DNA of 64,000 nt from positions 682,001 through 746,000 of the forward strand of contig NZ_JAFVME010000001.1 of the NCBI RefSeq assembly GCF_018492665.1, written 5' to 3'. The position numbers were made by a program, and so were the translations under genes. The notes under the pieces are model-generated. The model did no database searches. It saw only the letters and a list, made by a program, of their open reading frames with translations, and had not been told where the DNA came from. This DNA comes from Pedobacter sp. B4-66. Lineage in GTDB: Bacteria > Bacteroidota > Bacteroidia > Sphingobacteriales > Sphingobacteriaceae. This document shows positions 8,665 to 16,836 of this stretch, piece by piece. Position 1 is the first letter of the stretch. The number at the start of each line of letters is the position of its first letter.

Positions 8665-10173
8665 TTAAGCAATAATATCATGTATAATCTTCCCTCCCAC
8701 ATCCGTTAAACGGAATGGACGCCCTTGAAAAGGATAGGTGAATTTCTCATGATCAAAACCAAGCTGGTTTAATATGGTGGCCTGTATATCGAAGGCATCA
8801 ACTTTACCACTTATACCACTGTATCCAATCTCATCAGTTTCGCCGTGTGTATAACCTTTTTTAACGCCACCTCCGGCCATCCAAATGGTAAAGGCATCGG
8901 TATGGTGGTCACGACCATTATAAGGGTTCTGAACACCGTTACGGTTCTCCATCATTGGTGTACGCCCAAACTCACCACCCCAAACTACCAGTGTCTCATC
9001 AAGTAGGCCACGTTGTTTTAAATCAAGCAACAATGCAGTAATAGGTTTATCAATACTACGGCACTTGTTCTTTAAACCTATGTTTAAAGAATTTTGTGGT
9101 CCATCACCATGCGCATCCCAACCCCAATCAAACAATTGTACATACCTTACCCCTTTTTCTACTAATTTACGGGCAAGCAATACATTATTTGCGAAGCATG
9201 ATTTGCCTGGCTGCGTTCCATACATATCATGAATATACTGCGGTTCATCATTAATATTCATTACTTCAGGGGCAGAAATCTGCATCCTGTAAGCCATTTC
9301 ATATTGCGATATACGCGATAATATCTCCGGGTCATTATAAGCAGCATACTCCTGTTCATTGGATGCATTAATAGCATCTATGGATGCCTTACGCAAATCG
9401 CGACTCATTCCATGAGGATCTTTGATAAACAATACCGGATCTCCTTCACTTCTGCACTGTACCCCTTGGTACACGGAAGGTAGAAATCCGCTACCCCAGA
9501 TACTTTTTCCTGCGTCAGGGAAACTTCCACCACTGGTAAGCACCACAAAGCCCGGAAGGTTCTGATTTTCGGTACCTAAGCCGTAAGTAGCCCAACTACC
9601 CATACTCGGCCTGCCTAAACGTGCACTACCTGTATGAATTAATAATTGCGCTGGGGCGTGATTAAACTGATCTGTATGCACTGCCTTTAAAAAGCTAACA
9701 TCATCTACCATGGTAGAGAAATGTGGAAGGTTATCGCTAACCCAGGCACGACTGTCGCCATGTTGTGCAAATTTTGCCTGTGGCCCCAACATTTTAGGTA
9801 CACCTGTAATAAAAGCAAATTTCTTACCTGCCAATAAAGATTGCGGACAATCCTGCCCATCCATCTTCATCAATTCAGGTTTAAAATCAAATAGTTCTAA
9901 CTGAGAGGGTGCACCTGCCATATGCAGATAAATCACACTCTTTGCTTTCCCTAAAAGTGGTGGTGCCTTTGGCAACAACGGATGCACCGGATCATATAAA
10001 ATATCACTGGCAGTTTTGCCTCCTAAACCACAACTACCTAACAATGCCCCCATAGCTACGGCACCAAGTCCCATTGCACTCTCTTTAAGGAAATGTCTAC
10101 GTGTAAAAGCCCTTAGTTCAGTTTCCTGAGCTTCCTTTACCAAACGATGTGCATTCAATTCATCTCTTGTCAT
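8665..10173 (-). CDS. DUF1501 protein, Tat-exported
   Basis: This 502-residue protein of the DUF1501 family has an alkaline-phosphatase/sulfatase-like fold according to family knowledge. A twin-arginine motif (TRRHFLKES) lies at about residues 24-32. The hydrophobic stretch ends in LLGSCG, so the protein may be a Tat-exported lipoprotein. Family blocks seen are VIYLHMAGAPSQLELFD, FDWGWDAHGD, VVWGGEFGRTPM and GRDHHTDAFTIWMAGGGV; their His and Asp residues are likely metal ligands. It follows the DUF1549/DUF1553 gene by 5 bp. These two families are neighbours in planctomycetes and verrucomicrobia, which supports joint function, but no reaction is established. Confidence 0.9.
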   Translation of the reverse strand: MTRDELNAHRLVKEAQETELRAFTRRHFLKESAMGLGAVAMGALLGSCGLGGKTASDILYDPVHPLLPKAPPLLGKAKSVIYLHMAGAPSQLELFDFKPELMKMDGQDCPQSLLAGKKFAFITGVPKMLGPQAKFAQHGDSRAWVSDNLPHFSTMVDDVSFLKAVHTDQFNHAPAQLLIHTGSARLGRPSMGSWATYGLGTENQNLPGFVVLTSGGSFPDAGKSIWGSGFLPSVYQGVQCRSEGDPVLFIKDPHGMSRDLRKASIDAINASNEQEYAAYNDPEILSRISQYEMAYRMQISAPEVMNINDEPQYIHDMYGTQPGKSCFANNVLLARKLVEKGVRYVQLFDWGWDAHGDGPQNSLNIGLKNKCRSIDKPITALLLDLKQRGLLDETLVVWGGEFGRTPMMENRNGVQNPYNGRDHHTDAFTIWMAGGGVKKGYTHGETDEIGYSGISGKVDAFDIQATILNQLGFDHEKFTYPFQGRPFRLTDVGGKIIHDIIA

Positions 10174-10178
10174 TACAA

Positions 10179-12917
10179 TTAGTTTTTTGTTACCGCTTCA
10201 TCAAGATTCAACATTGCATTTGCTACTACCACCAGTGCAGCTGTTTCGGGGTACTTATCAGTTTGCTGGCCCCCAAGTATTTGTTTGGCCTTTTCAGGAT
10301 GTACTTTGTAGTCGTTTAGTGCCATCAGATAAAGGTTATCTAAAATTTTAAGCTTGGCACCTGAAATAGGCTTGTACATCATCCATTCATATCCTTTGGC
10401 TATTTGGCTTTTCACCTCTTTGCCACCTTCCTTTTTCATTCTTAAAGCAAAGAATTTAGCCATATCAATGTACACAGAGTCATTAAGGGTAACCAAAGCC
10501 TGTAATGGTGTATTGGTCCTAATCCTCCTCGGACTACATACTACCCTTTGGGCACCATCAAAAGCAATCATAGATGGATAAGGAGCTGTTCTTTTCCAAT
10601 AAGTATAAATGGCTCTTCTAAACTGATCTTCGCCAGCCGAACTATTCCAGGTAGCCCCATTGTATGGAGAGTTCCAGATTCCGTTTGGCTGCCATGGCAT
10701 TACACCCGGGCCATACATTTTAGTACTTATTACCCCACTAACTGAAAGGTGCTGATCTCTGATCTGTTCTGCACTTAATCTCATCCTTGGGCCACGTGCA
10801 TAATACTTATTAAACAAGTCTTTCTTTTTTGTATCCTCTGTCACTTTCGAATCCTGTCGGTATGTTGCACTCATCACCATCTCCTTAATCAACCTCTTCA
10901 TGCTCCACTTGTAATCATTCATGAGTTGCCACGATAAATGATCCAGTAATTCTTTATGCGTTGGGTTCATTCCTTGTGTACCCATATCTTCAAGCGTTTC
11001 CACAATTCCGGCCCCAAATAGCTGCTCCCATAAACGGTTGGCCATAGTTCTGGATAGTAAAGGATTTCTCTTATCGGTAAGCCACATGGCTAGTCCTGCC
11101 CGGTTTTTGGGTGCATTTTTAGGCATGGCATAAGCTAACGACTTAGGAACACCAGCATGTACCTCAGCGCCCGGAGTAATCCATGCGCCACGCTCAAACA
11201 CAAATGTTTTGCGTAATCTGTTTGATGGATTTTCGACAAGAATAGGTATAGATCCTCCATTGGAATCCATTAGTGACCAGAAGATCGCTTTATTTTCTTC
11301 ATAACCAGGCTTTCCTTTTCCAGGGAACTGCTGAGAAAAACGGAACCAATCAAAATATACAACAACCTCATCCTTATTTGTGGCAGTTGGGTTGGTATAG
11401 GTGAGGTAGACATCATGTATACCAGTTTGTTCTTTAAAATCGACAGCCAGATTACGATACCCCGGTCCTTCAGGAACTTTCCAGGAAGCAATTACAGGTC
11501 CATTAGGTTTATCCAACCTCAACTGCATACTTCCAGCTGGTTTACCTGATGAATATCTATAAATCATCTGATCAACCTTGTTAAGGTTTACTGCCGGAAT
11601 TCTTGCTACTCCATTATTTCTAAAGGCAAGTGCAATATTTTTATTAGCTATAATGGCGTTTTCAAGACTATCAGTAGAAACAGAATTGATAATCGGTTCT
11701 CCGGTTTTTAAGAATTTATGAATCTCAGTTGCTTTCCCTGCAGGTGCATTCACTTTTAACCAATCTGTTAATGAAGTAAGTTTTCTTTGTAATGAATCAT
11801 TATACTGCCTTAACAAAGGATACTCGGATGAAAGATCTTCATCACGTGTATTGTTAAAATAAGCCATGAATTCATAATACTCCTCATGCTTAAAAGGATC
11901 GTACGGATGACTATGACATTGTACACAAGCAAAAGTGGTGCTTAACATCCCCTCCCAAGTCGTGTTAACACGATCCAATACCGCGGAAACTCTAAACTCT
12001 TCGTTATTTGTACCACCTTCATCGTTGCTCATTGAATTTCGTTGAAACGCAGTAGCGATGTACTGATCATCTGTAGGATTTACCGCCAAGTCTCCAGCTA
12101 CCTGCTCAGTAACAAATTGGTTGTAAGGCATATCATTATTAAATGCGCGGATTACCCAATCGCGGTACGGCCAGATGTTTCTTCCTGCATCAGCTTCATA
12201 TCCTTTAGTATCAGCATATCTGGCAACATCTAACCACATAGAGGCCCATTTCTCTCCAAAACGTTGAGAAGCCATTAATGAATCAACTAAGGCCTGATAT
12301 GCTTTATTACCATCTTTCGCAGTTAAATACTGATCGGCTATTTTCTTAGGGGGTGCCATACCTATTAAATCAAGGCTGGCTCTTCTTAATAAAGTAGGCC
12401 TGTCTGCTTCTTCGGATGGTTTTAAATCCTGCTCATCCAATTTTTCAAGGATGAATTTATCGATATCATTATTTGCCCAATCGCCACTAACACTTGGCAC
12501 TTCTACCTCTTTTACAGGCAGGTAAGCCCAGTGATCGCCCCATTTAGCACCCTGCTTTATCCAGCGTTTAAAAATATCTATTTCATCTTCATTAAGTGCG
12601 TCGTGTTTATAAGGCATACGCTCTTCGGGGTCTTTACTTAATAAGCGTTTGATAAGCTCACTTCCATCAGGATCTCCCGGAATAATAGCAGGTTTACCGC
12701 TTTTAGTAGCTGCAAGTGCTTCTTCATGGAAAAGCAAGCTAAATCCGCCCTGCTTTTTCACGCCACCGTGACAGGAAATACATTTCTTATTAATGATAGG
12801 TTTTACTTCGGTATTAAAGTCCACTTTCTTATCATAAGACATCAGTAGTGAGGATAAAACAACCACTGCGGCAAGGACAAGCAGGACTAATAGCTTCTTG
12901 TTGCGAAAAAATTTCAT
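10179..12917 (-). CDS. Planctomycete-type cytochrome c / DUF1549 / DUF1553 protein
   Basis: This 912-residue protein has one N-terminal membrane anchor (residues about 8-26). A planctomycete cytochrome domain follows, with haem motif CISCH at 46-50 and MPYKHDALNEDE near 97. DUF1549 spans roughly residues 145-350 and carries a second haem-type motif, CVQCH, at 331-335, followed by SHPYDPF. DUF1553 occupies about 610-880 (KNRAGLAMWLTDKRNPLLSR, ANRLWEQLFG, TPLQALVTLND). It is the first gene of the four-gene run. In PVC bacteria such proteins are linked to polysaccharide use, perhaps as oxidoreductases, but the reaction is unknown. Two haem motifs suggest covalent c-type haem and periplasmic location. 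Confidence 0.92.
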   Translation of the reverse strand: MKFFRNKKLLVLLVLAAVVVLSSLLMSYDKKVDFNTEVKPIINKKCISCHGGVKKQGGFSLLFHEEALAATKSGKPAIIPGDPDGSELIKRLLSKDPEERMPYKHDALNEDEIDIFKRWIKQGAKWGDHWAYLPVKEVEVPSVSGDWANNDIDKFILEKLDEQDLKPSEEADRPTLLRRASLDLIGMAPPKKIADQYLTAKDGNKAYQALVDSLMASQRFGEKWASMWLDVARYADTKGYEADAGRNIWPYRDWVIRAFNNDMPYNQFVTEQVAGDLAVNPTDDQYIATAFQRNSMSNDEGGTNNEEFRVSAVLDRVNTTWEGMLSTTFACVQCHSHPYDPFKHEEYYEFMAYFNNTRDEDLSSEYPLLRQYNDSLQRKLTSLTDWLKVNAPAGKATEIHKFLKTGEPIINSVSTDSLENAIIANKNIALAFRNNGVARIPAVNLNKVDQMIYRYSSGKPAGSMQLRLDKPNGPVIASWKVPEGPGYRNLAVDFKEQTGIHDVYLTYTNPTATNKDEVVVYFDWFRFSQQFPGKGKPGYEENKAIFWSLMDSNGGSIPILVENPSNRLRKTFVFERGAWITPGAEVHAGVPKSLAYAMPKNAPKNRAGLAMWLTDKRNPLLSRTMANRLWEQLFGAGIVETLEDMGTQGMNPTHKELLDHLSWQLMNDYKWSMKRLIKEMVMSATYRQDSKVTEDTKKKDLFNKYYARGPRMRLSAEQIRDQHLSVSGVISTKMYGPGVMPWQPNGIWNSPYNGATWNSSAGEDQFRRAIYTYWKRTAPYPSMIAFDGAQRVVCSPRRIRTNTPLQALVTLNDSVYIDMAKFFALRMKKEGGKEVKSQIAKGYEWMMYKPISGAKLKILDNLYLMALNDYKVHPEKAKQILGGQQTDKYPETAALVVVANAMLNLDEAVTKN

Positions 12918-13127
12918 ACGGACATTACAATATTTGGCTTCAATGTGTTAATGTAAATTACCTATTATTTCACACAAAAACCTAATAGGTAGTGTAAAAG
13001 TTTCTAACAAAAGAAGCCAAAAAAAGCAAAAAATGGCCTTTATTTAGCAAAACAAACCTTTGCGCAATATTTTTAATGTTTTCGCTAATTTTTGAAAAAA
13101 AATAGAACTAATGATTAAGAGGGATAG

Positions 13128-13153
13128 AAAGAGAGTTTAAATAAACTCTCTTT
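13128..13153 (-). terminator. Hairpin at the end of the metal ATPase gene
   Basis: 12-bp inverted arms (13128-13139 and 13142-13153) overlap the stop codon of the ATPase gene. The 2-nt loop means the real stem is shorter. The T run on the minus strand is poor, so termination is only likely. Confidence 0.45.
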
Positions 13154-15147
13154 TAAAATTTAATATTCTGAATTCTTACTGCATTCAGAATCGCAAGCAG
13201 TGCAACACCAACATCCGCTATCACAGCTTCCCATAATGTTGCAACACCTCCGGCACCCAAAACTAAAACAGCTATCTTCACAATCATAGCAAGCGAAATG
13301 TTCTGCCAAACTATGCTGCGTGTAATTTTACCAATCTTTATTGCTGTAACAATTTTTGATGGCTGATCGTTTTGTATAACAATGTCGGCTGTTTCAATGG
13401 TGGCATCACTACCCAATCCACCCATGGCAATTCCTGCGTCAGCCAATGCTACAACAGGAGCATCATTAACCCCATCACCAATAAAGGCAATTTTTAGACT
13501 CTTATCCTTAAGTTCCTGTACTTTCTGCACTTTATTCTCTGGTAAAAGGTCTCCAAATGCGGCATCAATCCCCAGAAAAGTAGCTACTCTACTAACCACA
13601 CTTTGCTTATCGCCACTTAGCATTACAGTTTTAATATTTAATGCATGCAAATCAGTTATTGCTTGTTTAGCATCTTCTTTTACTTCGTCGGCTATAGTAA
13701 TATAACCTGAATACACGTTATCTATGGTCAATACTACTACACTATCATCAATCTCATCTATAACCTTATCATAAGATATATTAAACTTCTTAAGCAATTT
13801 GGCATTACCAGCAAGCACTTCCTTACCGTCAATTAGTCCTTTTAAACCATGACCTGCTATCTCCTCTACCTGCTCTATTTTTATTCCTGAGATATCATCA
13901 CCTGCATATTGCTTAACCGCAATTGCAATTGGATGGGTTGATTTACTTTCAAGTGCCGCAGCAGTACGAACGAGCTCTTTTTCGCTGTACCCATTAACCG
14001 CTACTACTTTTTGCACATCAAAAACTCCTTTTGTGAGGGTTCCTGTTTTATCCATTACTACTGTATTTACAGTAGTAATTACATCCAGAAAATTAGATCC
14101 TTTAAACAAAATACCGTTTTTTGAAGCAAGACCAATCCCTCCAAAATATCCTAATGGAATGGAAACCACCAACGCGCAAGGACAACTGATTACCAGAAAC
14201 ACCAAGCCTCTGTAAAGCCAGTCGCTAAAGTTATAATCAGCAACAAAAAAGTAAGGAAGCACAACGACAAGAACAGCCAATAAAAACACGATAGGTGTAT
14301 AAACCTTAGCGAATCTGGAAATGAACAATTGTGTTTGAGATTTCCTTGCTGTAGCATCCTGTACCATTTCAAGAATCTTGCTTAGCTTACTATCTTTAAA
14401 CAAGGCAGTAACTTTTAATTCAGCAAGCTGATTGAGGTTTATCATACCGGCAAGTACGGTTTCGCCTTTATTTTTGTTATCTGGTTTACTTTCTCCAGTT
14501 AAAGCAGCAGTGTTAAATATTGCCTTGTCTGACATCAACACACCATCAAGCGCCACCTTTTCTCCAGGCTTAACTTGTATAGATTCATTAATCTGAACCT
14601 CTGAAGGAGATACATTAACAACTTTTCCATTCCTGATTACATCAACGCTATCGGGTCTGATATCCAACAAAGCCTTAATACTTCGCTTTGCATTACTAAC
14701 TGCCGAATCCTGAAACCACTCTCCTATAGAATAAAATACCATTACAGCTACCCCTTCGCTGTAAGATCCAATGGCAAAAGCACCCAAAGTTGCTACACTC
14801 ATCAGAAAAAACTCGTTAAAGAAATCAAGTCTTATTGCTTTTCTAAATGCAAGAGCCAATACATTATATCCAGCCAATAAATAAGCAGGGATAAAAATTG
14901 CCAACTGAATAAGGTTATTGAATGTGATGTTAAACCCATATTCCAATACCATCATAACAACAATAACGGTTAATGCCGTTAATAGTGGCCAGTGATCTAT
15001 CAGTCTTGATGGCTCTGCGGAACCATGATTGTGCCCATCATCATCAGAATGCTCTTCATGCTGATGATCGCGTTTATGATTGTGTACTGCTTTAAGTTTA
15101 GGTTCCTCAACTGCACAGCAGTCTGTATGTTTATTTGATAGTTGCAT
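13153..15147 (-). CDS. zntA: P1B-type heavy-metal exporting ATPase (Zn/Cd/Co type)
   Basis: This 664-residue metal-transporting P-type ATPase pumps divalent cations out of the cytoplasm. It has the intramembrane metal site CPC (SCPCALVVSIP), the phosphorylated Asp366 in DKTGTLTKG, the HP dipeptide in KSTHPIA and the hinge GDGVNDAPV. The SCPC core and late-helix pattern ADVGVALLAILNA fit the Zn/Cd/Co subgroup rather than copper. It lacks an N-terminal HMA domain. Instead, residues 1-50 hold a Cys pair (DCCAVE) and a His/Asp-rich run (HKRDHQHEEHSDDDGHNH), probably a metal sensor or chelator. It lies 46 bp downstream of the Fur-family gene, presumably in its operon and under its control. The exact metal is inferred. 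Confidence 0.92.
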   Translation of the reverse strand: MQLSNKHTDCCAVEEPKLKAVHNHKRDHQHEEHSDDDGHNHGSAEPSRLIDHWPLLTALTVIVVMMVLEYGFNITFNNLIQLAIFIPAYLLAGYNVLALAFRKAIRLDFFNEFFLMSVATLGAFAIGSYSEGVAVMVFYSIGEWFQDSAVSNAKRSIKALLDIRPDSVDVIRNGKVVNVSPSEVQINESIQVKPGEKVALDGVLMSDKAIFNTAALTGESKPDNKNKGETVLAGMINLNQLAELKVTALFKDSKLSKILEMVQDATARKSQTQLFISRFAKVYTPIVFLLAVLVVVLPYFFVADYNFSDWLYRGLVFLVISCPCALVVSIPLGYFGGIGLASKNGILFKGSNFLDVITTVNTVVMDKTGTLTKGVFDVQKVVAVNGYSEKELVRTAAALESKSTHPIAIAVKQYAGDDISGIKIEQVEEIAGHGLKGLIDGKEVLAGNAKLLKKFNISYDKVIDEIDDSVVVLTIDNVYSGYITIADEVKEDAKQAITDLHALNIKTVMLSGDKQSVVSRVATFLGIDAAFGDLLPENKVQKVQELKDKSLKIAFIGDGVNDAPVVALADAGIAMGGLGSDATIETADIVIQNDQPSKIVTAIKIGKITRSIVWQNISLAMIVKIAVLVLGAGGVATLWEAVIADVGVALLAILNAVRIQNIKF

Positions 15148-15193
15148 AACGTTAAATTATACAAACAAAGGTACAGGCTATAGCTATGCAATG

Positions 15194-15625
15194 CTATTGC
15201 AAAGGTATCGATGGATTACACTGATCGCATATTCCTTTAATGATTAGGTTCATCTCCTGACGAAGAAAATTGACAGGTAATGAGATATCAGGTATTTGGG
15301 TGTTTGGGAGACAAAATGTTTCCTTGCACGTATTACAATAAAAATGAACGTGGAGATCGTGATGATTTTCTCCATCACAATCTTCCTCGCATAAAGCATA
15401 TTTTGTAGCGCCGGTTCCATCTTCAATACTGTGGACAAGCCCTTTTTCTTCGAAAGTTTTTAGCGTACGATAAAGTGTTATCCTATCGGATGGAGCCATA
15501 CCCTTTTCAAGGTCGTTTAGGCTGATGGCGGCACTTTGCTTGGTTAAAAACTCCAGTACCAACAAACGCATAGCAGTAGGATTGATATCCTTACCTTTTA
15601 ATTTATTTTCTATGTCTATTGTCAT
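15194..15625 (-). CDS. Fur-family metal-responsive regulator
   Basis: This 143-residue protein has a winged helix (about 1-80; PTAMRLLVLEFL and RITLYRTLKTFEEKGLV, the recognition helix) and a metal-binding dimerisation domain. The latter carries the run HHDLHVHFYCNTC near residues 90-102 and a second CxxC (CDQC) near the end, the four Cys of a structural zinc site. Placement directly upstream of a Zn/Cd-type exporter suggests that it senses the exported metal or zinc and may be Zur-like. I cannot decide between Fur, Zur and related subgroups by sequence alone, so no symbol is given. Confidence 0.88.
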   Translation of the reverse strand: MTIDIENKLKGKDINPTAMRLLVLEFLTKQSAAISLNDLEKGMAPSDRITLYRTLKTFEEKGLVHSIEDGTGATKYALCEEDCDGENHHDLHVHFYCNTCKETFCLPNTQIPDISLPVNFLRQEMNLIIKGICDQCNPSIPLQ

Positions 15626-15654
15626 ATGCCTTGTTTTATTTATCAGAAGTCCGA

Positions 15655-16122
15655 CTATTTATGGTCGTCATTCACTTCCAGCCAATGGCCATCAGGATCT
15701 TTAAAATAAACCTGTTTTATACCATCCACTCTTAATGTAACTGCTTTACGTGTACCTGCCCAATCTTCAAATTCAATTTTCTTAGAATTTAGCAGGGTAA
15801 TAAACTTATCTACAGATGGCACACTAAAACATAAATGTTCATTTTTATCATGCTCTACATTGGGCTTTGCACCTTGAATTAAATGCAAATGTCCGGCTGG
15901 GCCTAATGAAAACCAGGTATGTCTGCCATCTTTAAATGGCTCCGGGATGATTTCCAGATCAAAAACATCTTTATAAAATGCCGTTGATTTAGCAAGATCA
16001 GTAACGTAAACTGCAATGTGATTTAGAACGGCTCCTTGTTGTTTTTTTTCTGTTTGACCCATTGATTTTTGGAACGGGGTTACCATTATTAAAGTTAAAA
16101 CGATTAAAGTAAAGGTCTTCAT
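15655..16122 (-). CDS. Exported VOC (glyoxalase/bleomycin-resistance fold) protein
   Basis: This 155-residue protein has one vicinal-oxygen-chelate domain: NHIAVYVTDLAKSTAFYKD at the start, HLHLIQG in the middle, EHLCFSV, and VYFKDPDGHWLEVND at the end. The His and Glu in these four places are the expected metal ligands of glyoxalase-like enzymes. Unusually, it starts with a cleavable Sec signal (hydrophobic residues 3-15, MGQ near 23), so it should be periplasmic. The substrate is unknown. It lies between the methyltransferase and the Fur gene on the same strand, 9 bp after the methyltransferase. Confidence 0.85.
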   Translation of the reverse strand: MKTFTLIVLTLIMVTPFQKSMGQTEKKQQGAVLNHIAVYVTDLAKSTAFYKDVFDLEIIPEPFKDGRHTWFSLGPAGHLHLIQGAKPNVEHDKNEHLCFSVPSVDKFITLLNSKKIEFEDWAGTRKAVTLRVDGIKQVYFKDPDGHWLEVNDDHK

Positions 16123-16131
16123 ATAAAATGA

Positions 16132-16758
16132 TTAAGATTTCTTTAACAAGATGGTCAAAATTCTTGGAATCTCTGTTCTGTTATTGTCATCAAAATACTC
16201 TTCTACATCAACTAAGGTTAAACCATGCTTTTTACCTGCCTGAATAAAGTCTGATATATTATGATTAAAGCAGTCTACAATCTGTTTTCCATCTTCAGTA
16301 TCAAACCTTGCTGTAGTACCAGTGTACTGCTTAAATGGATGTAATTCACCAATATAAACATAGCCATCAGGGTTTAAAGATTTTGAGACCTGATTAAAAA
16401 CATAGTCAAGATTATCGATGTGTTCCAATATTAAACTAAAGGTTACCAGATCGTACAAGCCATCTCTAAAGTTCCAACGGGCAGTAATATCAGCCTGTTT
16501 AAACTCAACTCTGTTAGAAGTTATTTTATCCTTTGCTCTTGCCAGCATTTGATCAGAAAGATCAACTGCTGTTATCATTGCTGCCTTTCCAATCAGCCAT
16601 TCGGTATTTTTTCCGGTTCCACAACCAATTTCCAAAACTTTATTAAACGGAACACGGGCAAGGCATAATTTTAATGCCAACCCTTCCAGATCCCTTGTTT
16701 TATTGTCGTTAGTATCGTATTGTGCAGCCCAGATATTATAAGCTTGTTTAGTGTTCAT
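16132..16758 (-). CDS. Class I SAM-dependent methyltransferase
   Basis: This 208-residue Rossmann-fold methyltransferase has SAM motif I at VLEIGCGTGKNTEWL (about residues 41-55), the acidic end of strand 2 at TAVDLSDQML, motif II around VEFKQADI and the post-motif region YDLVTFSLILEHI. The opening AYNIWAAQYD is typical of the UbiE/BioC-like group (methyltransferase domain 11). The acceptor is unknown, and none of the neighbours points to a pathway. It is first in a possible run with the VOC protein. Confidence 0.85.
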   Translation of the reverse strand: MNTKQAYNIWAAQYDTNDNKTRDLEGLALKLCLARVPFNKVLEIGCGTGKNTEWLIGKAAMITAVDLSDQMLARAKDKITSNRVEFKQADITARWNFRDGLYDLVTFSLILEHIDNLDYVFNQVSKSLNPDGYVYIGELHPFKQYTGTTARFDTEDGKQIVDCFNHNISDFIQAGKKHGLTLVDVEEYFDDNNRTEIPRILTILLKKS

Positions 16759-16836
16759 AAAACAAAAATAAGAAAAATCTACCCTTTGTTGTCCATCATT
16801 CCATTTTTGTCAAGCCAGGCTTGTACTTTTCCTATG

